From the NCBI RefSeq assembly GCF_937920985.1, contig NZ_CALDXR010000006.1, positions 1 through 64,000 on the forward strand: a stretch of 64,000 bases of DNA, given 5' to 3'. The stretch comes from an uncultured Phascolarctobacterium sp. GTDB taxonomy: Bacteria; Bacillota; Negativicutes; Acidaminococcales; Acidaminococcaceae. The notes under the pieces are model-generated. The model was not told the origin of the DNA and made no database searches. It saw only the letters and a list, made by a program, of their open reading frames with translations. How positions within the stretch are numbered: position 1 is the first letter of the stretch; each line of letters opens with the position of its first letter. Shown here one piece after another: positions 1 through 12,200 of this stretch. The position numbers and the translations under genes were made by a program.

Positions 1-252
1 TGCCTGCGCCGCTAGATGTAATGCTGCCGGTTGTTACGTTCACATCTTTACCTGCGTTGATATTGCTTGCGCCGCCTGCAGTAACAGTACCTGCGCTCAG
101 GTTAACGTCTCCACCTGCGGTGATGTTGCCTGCGCCGCTAGATGTAATGCTGCCGGTTGTTACGTTCACATCTTTACCTGCAGTGATATTGCTTGCGCCG
201 CCTGCAGTAACAGTACCTGTGTTCAGGTTAACATTGTTACCGTTAACAGTTA
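1..252 (-). repeat. 126-bp tandem repeat within the adhesin
   Basis: Two near-identical 126-bp copies begin at 1 and 127 (shared stretch tgcctgcgccgctagatg). Each encodes 42 residues containing SITSSGAG, AGKDVNVTTG and GTVTAGGAS. The second copy diverges at its end, toward base 240. The array may continue left of the window. It is coding, so probably repeated coils of the beta-helix. Confidence 0.85.
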
Positions 253-3200
253 CATCTCCGCCTGCGCTAATGCTGCCGTTACCTGTGTCGTTACCGAAGT
301 TTACATCACCATCCAGGTTGAGCTTAGCATTTCCTTTAGCAGTAATGCTGTCAACTACCAGGTCTGCATCCTTCGTGCCTGCGCCCTGCAGGTAAACAGA
401 ACCATTTTCTGCCTTAGCGTTAATCACAGCGCCGTTTTCCAGAATGCGGATACCGTCATCAGCTTTGCCGATATCGCCGTTGGCTGCCTGCAGGTTAATG
501 CTGTTGGCGTTCAGATAACCGATATTCTTGCCTGCTTCCGTAGTCATCTGCATACCGTTATCTGCCTTGAGCACCAGTGTACCTGTTGCTGCATCCTGAA
601 TTGTCAGCACATGCGCCGGCTTGCCGCCTACAGCCGTCTGATGCAGATATACGCCGTAGCCGGTATCGGTATTTGCTTCCAAATTACCGCTGATATTAGT
701 CTTGATGAAGGCATCCTTGCTGCCTACATTGCCCTTGCCGCCCTGGATAATAAGGTTTTTGGCAACAATGCTGCCGTTGTTCATGCTAACGCCATTATCA
801 CTGAGCAGCTTAACATCCTGCGTCGTGTTAATCGTACCGGAAATATCCAGCATGGTATCCTTAACGCCTGCCAGATAAACATTACCGGTATTGGCAGTAT
901 TACTGGTGTTGGCCTGCAGATTCAGCTTGCCGCCATCTGCCAGCTTTACAGTAATCTGACGCTGCTGACGAACTTCAATTCTGTTGTCAGTATCATTCCA
1001 GGTAAGGTCACCGGCTTTAGCCTGTGCTAAAAGCTTAAGGTTATCCAGCTTGCCCATCTCGTTGTAGGCAATGTTGGTTGCTTCGCCATCGATACCGATG
1101 TTCTTGCCTGCGCTCAGGCTGATGTTCTTGCCCTGAACGTTGGCCTTATCTACTGTAAGTACCTGGCCGGGGGCTGCATTCAGCACGCTGTCCTGAATAG
1201 CATACAACAGCTCATTTTTGCTCCAGCCATAGGCAGTGCTGTTATCAACCTCTGCGTACATCTTAGCCCAGTCCTTAACGTCCTGGCTATAGTTTTTACC
1301 TTCGAAGGCTGCTTCGCCATTAGTTTTGTAAGCTTCTGCCAATGCCTTGTATTCTGCCAAAGCTGCATTCTGCGCGTCTTCAGTATATTTCTTATCTGCC
1401 ATAGCCAGCTGCTTTGCCCTGTTTTCCAGTGCCTGCACACGCTCGCTCTTGGCTGCCGCTGCAGATGCTGCGCTTTCTTCTGCCTTGTCATTACTGTTAA
1501 TCAGTCCCAGCTCCTGCCACTTTTGCAGCTTACTTTCGCTGTCGGACAGGGTGCTGTCGCCTACTGCGTCGATAAAGCTGCCGCTGGTTGTAAGGCTTAC
1601 ATCACCATTCTGGCTGGCAATATGACCGATGCGCATATCACCGTTGCTGTTGGTCAGCGTAATATCGCCATACGCGTTGGCATTTACGCTTGCAGACATG
1701 GTATCACTGCTGGTCAGCGTCTGACCGGGAGCAATCGCTGCGTTAATCGCACCAAGAGTGGTGAAATCAATGCGGTTGCCGTTCAAAACAGTATCACTAG
1801 CCGTAGTAATGTCGCCTGCTGCGTTAATTACCAGGTTACCGCTCAACGCGCCCTTATTGCCGCCGACAAATTGCAGCTTGCCGCGGTCAGAATTAATGCT
1901 TACGTCACCAGTCGTTGCTTCAATATTCAGCTTCGCCATATTGCCCAACGCACTGTGATTGATGCTGATGCCTTTGGCTGCTTTAGCAGTCAGGTCATCC
2001 GCGTCAACGCGTGCACTGCCAACAGAGCTGATAGCACCGCCGATGCTGTTTAAGGTAACATTACCGATTGCACTGCCGTCAGCCTTAGTTGCATTGCTGA
2101 TGTTGCCTGCAAGATACATATCCTTGGCGCTGGTAACGCTGATATCACCGCTGCCGCCGGTCATGAAGCCAACGTTAATCGGCTTATCGCCCTTAATCGT
2201 ATAGGTACTGCTGGTGGAATGCATCTGGGTTTCAGTCCAGGTGTAGGTGCAATTGCCATAGCCGAAGATTTTGCCAGATACACCGGAATATTTTTTATTC
2301 TCGACAACAGGAGTGTAAGTCGATTCATCATGATTATTATAGTCCTTAGTCGTTACACCATATTCCTTGGCGCTATTGTTTACCTTAATAACAGTACCCT
2401 GTCCCAGCGGATCGGCACCTGTAATACTGGAGGAAGATACCTCTGTCTTACCGTTCTTAACTTCCTCGTTCTCGACAAAGTCTTTAGTAGTGCCGTATTT
2501 GATCAGGCCCCAGAAAACGAAGTCCTTCTCATACTGCCACTTGATAATCTTCTTATCACCGGAGGTGCCGCCAGTCCAGTTAATCGTCATGCCTTTAGCC
2601 GGTGCATAAGTGGTAGTAGAACCATTAACCTGCGTTGTGCTGGTAGAGGTTGCGTTCCCTTTCTTATTAAGCGTGGTTGTTTTAACGGACATCTTCTGGC
2701 CATCAGTGGTGTACTCAGTCAAGGTGTTCTTCTGCGTATCCTTAATGCTGATGAGGCCGGTGATATCCTTATTAGTGATTTTGTTCACCCGCAAATTGCG
2801 GTCTGCCTTTTGGGTATCAATCGCAATGTTGGCAGTACCGTCCATCGCCAGCAGCTTGCCACTGCCAGTGCTCGACAGAGCGCCGGTAATATAAATCTTG
2901 CCGCCGTTAGGCTCAATTGCTTCCGTCAGCAGCTCCTTAGTAGCAGGGTTGTAATAAACCTTCACAGTATAGTCGTAAGCGCCGGTTGTTGAGTTATAAA
3001 CTGCGCCAGCATTGGTGCTTACGCAATACTTATCGTTGGACATAACATATTGGTCGGTAAGTGCAGTCTGGTTACGAGCATAGTCCCTATCCAGATTGCT
3101 GATTTTCTTGTTGGCTGCATTATCAAGTGTAACCTTGAAATTCTTGTAGCCGCTCTGTACCAGGCCGTCCAGGTTAACATTCAGGCCGCTGATATAAACG

Positions 3201-6200
3201 TTGTTGCCTGCAACGATACCGCTGGATTTGTTGACGCTGTAATTCCTGATCTCATTAACCTCTGCATCAGTAAGGCCAAGATCGTCCTTATGCGCTATCA
3301 AAGCATTTTTATAATCCTCATAGCTGTCGATATTGCTCAGCCAATCAATAGTAGTCTTGCCATTAACAGTAGTCTTGCCATTAACAGCCTGATTGGAAAC
3401 ATAGCTTTGAATCTTTTTAGCAATAGCATCGCTGAACTGGTACTTGGTTACCGGGTCGCCGCCGATAAGCAGCAGGCCCTTGCTGTTCTGCGTTACCGAA
3501 CCCTTGTCAGCCTTCAGCTCAATGTTGCGCGCGCTGATATTGGCATTGCCGTCTACGTTGATATTGTAATTGCTGTTTTGGATTAAAACGTCACCGGTGC
3601 TGTTCTGCACAGTACCAAAGATACCGATATCAGCCTTAGTCAAACCGTTGGTAGATGTGCCAGTACTCTTGACAGTAATCTTCGGATCAGCGTTAGTACC
3701 TGCAGCAGTATTCATTGTACCCGTGAAGCCGTCAACCTTGCTCACCTCAGCATCGTTGTAGCGGATTACGCCGCCCTTATCCTTGATAGCCAGGTCATTA
3801 ATCTTCAGGTACAGGTCACTGCTGTTATTAATCGTCAGGTTCTTAGCACCCTGCGCCGTCAGGCTGCCGCTGCCCTGCAGCTTGTCAGCCTCGATGTTGA
3901 TGTTGCCGCCGGAAACAACGATATCCTTGACATCAACTGCCGGCAAAGAAATTTTATCGAAAATGCTCTTGTAGGTTTTGCCACCCTCTACGCTGGTCTT
4001 GACAAAGCCATTTTCTTCCATCTGGGTGATGATGCGGTTTCTTTCATTGTTCAAAATGCTGTATTCGTCAGAAGTGGAAGCATATTGGCCCAGAAGATCA
4101 TTAATTTCCTGCAGACGGGCATAAAGACCATTTTGCAGCTCAACCACACCTGCAGCAACATTCTGCTCTTTATTGAACCAATCCTGACCTGCACCGGTGG
4201 TAACCTTGATGCCGCTGAAGTCTATGCTGCCTTCTTTACCGGAAATAACATTGCCGCTCGCGTCAAACTCAGGATTAGTAACCTTAGTGCTGCCGCTGAT
4301 GGTAAGCTCCAGATTATTATGGATGCCTGCGCGTACATTTTTACCGCTGGCAATATCCACATAGTTGACAACTGTTTCGCCCGGAGTTACCTCGCCCAAG
4401 GCGGTGGAGGTGACGGAACCGCTGCCGCTGGTACCCTTATAGATGTTATATTCGCGGGCGGAGGTCGATACGGTGGTCATACCCTTGCCGGCCTTGAAGT
4501 TGACGTGACGTACACTGTCGATATCGCCGTTGATGCTTACCTGATTTTCCTGCGTCATCGTGTTCTTAGCTTTTGGAACAGTAGCCAGAGGAATTACCGT
4601 CTTATTATAAGCGTCCGCCAGCACGTTGTAGGTCAGCGAGGAGGTAATGCCGTCAAGATTAGCACCTGCGTAAATATTTACGTCATTAGTGCTGAGTATC
4701 TTACCGTTAGTAACGGTAATCTTGTTGCTGCGCTTCAGAGTGTTGTCTGTTGCAGCGGAAGCTGCGCCCACAGCACCGCCCTGGGTATCAGCAGTAGTAT
4801 CAAAGGTTGCAGTGGTTTCATCGGTTGCCGCCAAGGTGATATCCTGGTCTGCTTTAGCCGTCGACAGATTACTGTCAGTAACCTTAATGCTATTATCATA
4901 GGTAATAACATTTTTGCTGGATGCGAAAGTAGAAGGAACAACACCGGCAGATTTGAGTGTATTAGTATAGTCCATCTTGCCGTCGGTATAAGCAAGCGCT
5001 TTAATCGAGCCAGCGCTGCCTGTACCGCTCAAGGTTGCGTTGTTGATATTTACGCCAGCAGTGTATTGCAGCTTGTTGTCCATATCATTGACGTTGATAC
5101 TGCCACCGCCATAACCGCTGCCCTTCAGCTTAACATCATGATTCAGCGTGTTATTTGCAATGTAGGACTGCTTGCCGCTGGTTGTAATATCGCCTGTTAC
5201 GTTGATGTTGGCATTATGCGCAACATTGTTTTTAATCTCTGTGCCGCTGGCACCGACAACAGCTGCAGTCAGGGAATCCGCCAGGATATCCAGCTTATCC
5301 GCATTATTGGCAGCAACGCTCAGGGAGCCTACATTCTGCCATTTGCCGCTCACGTCAGCAGTAGTATTGGTAGTAATCTGATTCTGCGACCTTGCGGCAA
5401 CAGGGTTGAAGCCTACGATACCGCCGCCATAGCCATTGGCATCATTATTTACTGCACTGTAGCCGGAGCTGCTGATGTTTACAGCGCCCAGTCTGTTGTA
5501 TACATTCTCTTTAACGCCTGCAGCCTTCACGCTGGTCGTCAGGTTCGTCTTGGTATCAGACCAGTTGCTGCCGCTGGCAATATAACCGCCCACTGTTACG
5601 CCCAGGGTATCTGCCGCAATAACCGAAGCATTATCAGCCTTAAGCTTCAGAGCATTGACATTATACTGCTCCTTGCCCACATCAACGCTGACAGTCATAG
5701 TATTTTCTGCATAAGCAGTGTTGAAGCCTGCAGCGTATTGTCCGGAGGCAGTAGCGCCGATTGTTTTGGCGCTTACATTATCTACAGCATATTCGTTATT
5801 GTTCTTGTCCTTGGCAGTCTGGGTAGTTACGTTTGCCGTAATCTCTACATTGTCTGCCGCAAAGCTGCTGCCATCCGCAACCTTTGCTTCTACCGTACCG
5901 CTGGCCTTAGCCTTGGATACTGCCACGCCTGCTACCGCCAGCAGGCCGCCGGAATAAGCCTGTGCCTCTGCGCGTACTGCAGGCTTATTGGTTGCATTCA
6001 GGCTCACGCTGTTGCCCAAGAAGCCGGAAGCACCGGTCACATTAACCTTGCTGCTGCCTGCATCCGAAGCGAGTGCAACAATGCCCTGCGCCGCAGCAAT
6101 GCCAACCATGCCACCGTAGGTTTCGGCGGTGATGCTGTTGGCTTTGACAGAAGCAATGTCAACCTTGCCAATATTGTTGTAGCCAATCACCTTATCGTAA

Positions 6201-9200
6201 TTCGTCTTGTAATAACCTGGTTTATCGTTTGTGGAAGGCACGTAGATTTTTTCATATACATCTTTACCGGCAATAAGCTTACTGCCGCCGATAGTTACAG
6301 TATTATCGCTATTATTCGTAGCATTAGTTATCAGCACACCGCCAGCCACAGCGCCCGCAGTTGCGCCGATAGTTCGTACTGCTGCACTGCTGGTATCCTC
6401 TGCCTTAACGGTCAGCGTACCTTTGGAGCTGGCATCGCCTGTAGCCTGAACCGTACTGCTATCGATAGTAATAGCATTAGCGCCATGCAGACTGTTCTGC
6501 GCGTAGGCAGCACTGCCTGCGAAAGCAGCGCCTGCTGCTACCTGATAAGCATCAATCTTGGATGTGCCGTCCTGCGCACTGCCAAGCGTTACATTCTTGC
6601 CGCTAAGCTTGCTGTTATTGTTGATGGTTACGCCGGTCTTGCGTTCTACATCAAGAACCGCAACAGAAGCGGCAATGCCGTTGCCTGCGATACCTGCTGC
6701 CACCTGCGCCGATGTCAGCTTAGCATCAACAGTACGCTTAGCGTTGACCTTCGTATCGCCGGTTGCCTGCAGCGTAGAATTGCTAACCTTCGCCTGCACG
6801 CCTGCAGCCTTGTCGCTGCCCTTGCTGGCAGTAGTACCGGGTGCAGCATTCAGTTTTTGTCCATCACTGCCGGCATATTTATCAAAGGTCATACCTGCAG
6901 CGTTAGTGCCGGTCTTACCTTCTTCATCAGTAAAGGTACCAACAGTTCCCTGTCCTGCGATTGCAGCATTCGCTTTATCAAGGATATCATTAGTATTAAA
7001 GGTTGCCTTTTTATCACTATCCGTAGTTTCGCTGTCGCCATACTGGTCTGCAGCTGCTGCGCCAATCGTGGTTACGCTGACGTTCGCACTGTAGCCATGT
7101 CCGCCGAGCGCAGCGTTTTGTACCACCTGATTAACGTCCAGCCTTTCGGTTGCTGCTACGTCGATAGCACCGGCAGTAATCTTGCTGCCGCTAATTTCGG
7201 TGATCACGCCTGTATCAATGGTGTTCACACCTACGCCGACGGCAACGCCTGCAGCGCCCACTGCATCAGCACCATTGACAAAGCTTGTTTTCACAATGTT
7301 ATCTGCCTTCGCTGCGAAGGTGCCTTGTTGTGCTTGCAGGTTGCTGTTATCCTTCACCAGCGTGGAAACAGTATTGTCCAGATTATTTACAGCAACGTTC
7401 AGGCCACCTGCAACCATGCTGGCAGCTACGCCAAAGACTGCCGTTGTCACGTCAGTCTTGTTGGCAGCGTTAACAGTGATATCACCGGTTTCAGCCGTTA
7501 CTTTGCTGCCGCTCAGCTCAGCAACAGTCTTGCTGTCATCATCCACTACGCCGATGCCTGCGCCACCGGCAGCACTCACGAGCGCGCCGGAAGCTGCAGC
7601 AGCAGCGCTGCGCAACGTAATATCGTTAACGTGGTCAGCAGTAATTGCCAAACCATTATTCGTGCCTTGGATATTCTTTACTGCAGCAGTAGTTTCTGCG
7701 TCCAGCTTAGCAACCGAAACGGTGCCTGCGCCGGCTCCGGCGCCATAAGCGCCGCCGGCTGCGGCAATACCGTAGGAGTTGGTGGACATTTTCGCCTTAT
7801 TCAAGGCAGCGACGTCAATGCTATTGCCGTTGACAAGCTTCTTCTTGCTGCCACCGTCAATCATTGCCGTTACATTTCTGCTGACAACGCCGGTATCAGA
7901 TGCCAGACCGAAGCCTGCACCACCATCAGCGCCACCGCCTACACCCAGCGAACCTACATGGCTTTCGCTCTTGGTAGCATCGTTTGCTGCTACATAAACG
8001 TCTGCCTTGCTGCGGTCGGTCAATTCAGCATTAATGCTGCTACCTGTTGCCTTGGCGTTGGTTGCACCCAAAATGCGGTTAACAGTAACCGTACCTGCTA
8101 CGCCCACGCCAACGTCAGCACTTACTGCCACACCAGCGCTGACTGCTACATTCGTCAGGTTGTGCTCCGCATCAGCCGCGATGATAACGCCGGTGCGAGT
8201 ATTATCGCTGACTACATTATCATTATCCTTATTGCGTTCGTTGACAGCCACACCTGCATCATTGCCTGCTGCCGTCAGCTCTGCATTATTAACTATGCTT
8301 TCAGTAGTACCGCTGATTTCATTGTAGGCTACGCCCATGCCAACGCCGGCCTGACCGCCTGCAGCCACACCAAAGGCACCTGCAAAATTCTGCAGGGTAT
8401 CCTTGCTCTTGGCAATTACGGCCAGTGTGCCGTCTGCATTAATCTTGGCACCGTCAATCGCAGCCTTGGTATCGTTCGCCAGCAGGTTAACGCCGATGTT
8501 ACCGGCAATACCTGCAGTTTTGGCAACACCGCCCGCTACGCCGACAGAAAGAATGCTGCTGTCAGATTTAGCTTCGGCTGTGAAGCCCTTAACCTTATAT
8601 TCACCATTGGCAACAGTAGTATTGGTATCAGCATCAAGCTGGTTAACCGCAATACCTGCACCAATCGCAGCGTCTTTAGCACCTGCAGCAACAACGGCAA
8701 CGGTAGTAATCTTGCCCTTGCTGTCAGCAGTAGCCTGCACAGTCGCTGCATTATTCTTATCCTTATTGATATTGGTATTAACAAGCTCTGTATCGGTATC
8801 CTTCTTGATCATAGCAGCAGAGCCTGCGCCACTGAAGGCCACATTACCGGTAGTAATGGAGGTACCTACGGAAATAGTCGTCAGCGTTGCCCTGTCAATA
8901 GCGTTAACGCTAATCTGTCCATCGTCAGTAGTGGTAATATCAGCATTATTGATAGCAGCCTTGTTGGTTTGCTTTTTCTCGCCGGCGCTGCCGGTGATAT
9001 TACCGATTTCGTTGTAAGCTACGCTGCCGCCGGCCGCAAATTTGGCATTGCTGCCTGCGCTGACACTTACCGCACCCACTACCGCCAGCTGGTTGCTGTC
9101 ATCCGAGGACTTCACTGCCACCTTACTCATATTATTGAGCTTCGTGCGTCCGCCGTCAGTTTTCGCATTTTCGCCGTCATATTTGTCAATAGCAGCTTCT

Positions 9201-12200
9201 ACGTCATTCTTACCCTTGTTAACAACAACCACGCCATTCAAAGCATTGGCCGTACCTGCAGTAACTGCTGCACCTACGCTGTAAACATTGCCCTTGTTGG
9301 CTGCATCTACATTGAGAATACTGCTAACATCATCATTTGCGCCGCTGATTTCGCTGCCCTTGACATACGCACCTGTGGTATTGTTCAGGGAATTGTAGGC
9401 AACTGCCAAGCCTGCGCCCACCTTAGAGTTGGAACCGGCAGTAACGCCAATCTGTCCTGCAACATTCACTGCCAAAGCACCGCTTTCGGCCTTTATATCA
9501 GTTTTGGGCGTAACAAGCTTGCTGTTTTCAACAGTTGCCGTAATATCGTTATTCAACGACTGCCAGTTAGCACTGCCGCCTACGCCGAAGCTGCCTGCAG
9601 TTCCGGCAACACCGGCCGCAAAGCCTGCCAGTACAGTATGGCTTGCCGCATTAACGTTCGTGCCGACTAAAGCGTCACCGTTGCCTTTGCCGGTAGTGGT
9701 AATATTGCTGTCCTTAATCTTAGCATTATAATCATTATCAATATCGCTGACAGTTACGGATGCAGCTGCGCTGCCACCGTCGTTACCGGTGGTAACGCCT
9801 ACGCTTACCGCGCCTGTAACAATCACATTGCCGCCGCGGGTAGTATCAACATTGGTAGGCTTATCGCTGTCGCCGCTTTCATCTGCTGCCTGCTTCACCT
9901 GCTCCAGATATGCAGAGCCGTCAGCATCGAGGCCGCGAGCCTTGAGATACTCAGCCTGCGTGTTAGCAGATTCATTGGTATCATAGGCTGCAACATTCAG
10001 GCTTTCGCCGGTCAGTGTTACGCCCTCAACCGTTGCGTTGGCATAGTTATCCAATTTATTGTAGGCGGAATTGCCGGAGAAGGCATAGGAGGTCTTGGCA
10101 CCGGCTGCAACGCTCACGTTGGCAGCCACGCCAACCTGCGTCATGTTGGTAGTAGCTTTAACATCAGCAGTGGTAATCTTATCGTAGGTGCCACCTAAAA
10201 TGGCCGCCTGCACGTCATTCTTCAGCGAACCGTAAGCCACAGTCGCACCGCCGACAAAGGCGTTATCGCCACCAATAGAAAGGCTGGTGTTCACGCCGCC
10301 GGTTATCTGAATATCGTTATCAAAAACTGTATTGGTAATGGAGGTTGCACGCTCATCTTTACCGCTGACAGTATCGGTGTTCACCTTATTATTCTGCAGC
10401 AATGCATAAGCAGTATTATCCGCAATATTTACCGACGCATTGACGGTAGCAGCAATATTCGTACCGCCGTTGCCACCGGCAGAATTCTTCGCCAGCGCCA
10501 GGCCAAGGCCTGCAGCTGCCAGCGAGCCGGATTTTTGCGCATTGTTGATAATCGCAGCAGCGTTTTCAATTTCACTGTTGCTGATTACCGCCAAGGTCTG
10601 CGAATCGATATCGTTTACAGCAACTGTACCGCCAAAGGCCGCATTATTGCTGTTCGCGTTATTGTCCTTAGTCAAATTCTTCCAGGAGATGCCTGCAGCA
10701 CCACCGGCAGCCACCATCATAGCGCTGTCTTTGGCAGTTACAGTGATATTCTTATTCTCAGTAGTATCCTTGGCAATGTTGATTTTAACATTGTCCACAA
10801 GCGCACCGGTATCGCCATCCAGCAGATTAATTGCTGCGCTGCCTGCACCGGCAATAGTTACGGAGGACTGCTGCCCGGACGGAGTAGCTTTAGGTGTCTG
10901 GTCAGTAGGCAGTACCCTCTGCGCTTCAGTCTGACGGTCCATCAGGCCGTTGATCTTGCCTGCTACCTTATGGTCAAGAGCATGGAGCTTATTTGTAAGA
11001 GCATTAGTCTTGTTGCTTACGAAATTACCCAGCTTGTCAAAAATACCAACTTCACCACTGTCATCAGCGGTAGATACGCCGCCGGCAACAGCAACATTGA
11101 TAATTTTGCCGCCGGTTTCAGCATTAACCTTAAACGAGCCTGCATTGATAGAGCCTTTAGTATCAGCGGCCGTCTTGGAGCCGAAGAAATCTGCCTGCTC
11201 GGTATAATTCTTGCCATCATCTGTGCCTTGACGCAGACCGGAAGCATTCTGCACCAGCTGCTGCAAAGTTGCACGTTTTTCGGCAGCAGTATTCGCCAGC
11301 TTTTCGGCTTCCTTGCTGCGGTCCGCATTCGCGTCCTCGCCGAGTTTATTACTGGTATCGCCGCTATCGCTGCCGCTATCTTCCTGCTCAGCCGTGGCCT
11401 GAGGAGGAGCAGTATAGCCATTATCACCAATCGCTGCATAGGTATAGCGGTCAAAATTAGTAATCGTTGCTGCCACACCAATGCCGGCAGTTTCACCCAT
11501 AGCCACAGCACCGGCTGCGCTATAAACATTGGTATCATTCTTAGCATTGAGGTTGACTGCGCCAGTGCCTGCGTTGATAACTGCTTCATCATCTACGGAA
11601 ACAAGGCTGTTGCTTGCACCCTCAAGGTATCCCACCATGCCGCTGACGCCGCTGGTTGCACCTTTGCCTGCGCCAAGCGACAGTTGGATATGGTCAATCT
11701 TATTTTCTGCGCCTATATCTATAGAGCCTGCAGTCAGCTTCGCTCCCTGTGCTACTGCAACAAGGCTGTTGGCATCAGCCAGACCAACGGCAAAGGTTCC
11801 GCCAGCTGCGTTTTTACCACCGCCGTTTAAGCCAAGCTTACCTGCCAGCGATACATCAAACTGCTTCGATGCAGCCTTCATTGCCAGCTCGTTACCAGCT
11901 TTAATGTTAGCGTTCTTACCGATTAATACGCGCGCATTGTTGCCGAGGTCCGTTGCTACTGCACTGCCTGCCAGCGCAATTGTAGCAGGCTTTTCGCCTT
12001 CGCCAGGTCCGCTCTTGCCACCGTTAGCACTACCTGCCGAGAAATTAAGATAGCTGTTTGGATTAGCAAAGGCTGCAGCCGCGCTCACTACGTTAATCGG
12101 ACCTACAGCGATATCTGTTGCTTCATCACCCAAAGCACTGGTCAAAGCGCTGCAAGCGTCAGTAAAGTCCTTGAATTTTTGTCCGCCGAACAGGTCCATG

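Noticed and set aside
1..252. Possible CRISPR-like repeats
   Set aside because: The 126-bp repeats are contiguous, in frame and coding, with no spacers.
4085..9670. A 1861-residue open frame on the plus strand
   Set aside because: It is the codon-aligned antisense of the adhesin. Its product is cysteine-rich and without domain-like order, it begins at TTG without a ribosome site, and the minus frame gives a coherent secreted beta-helix protein.
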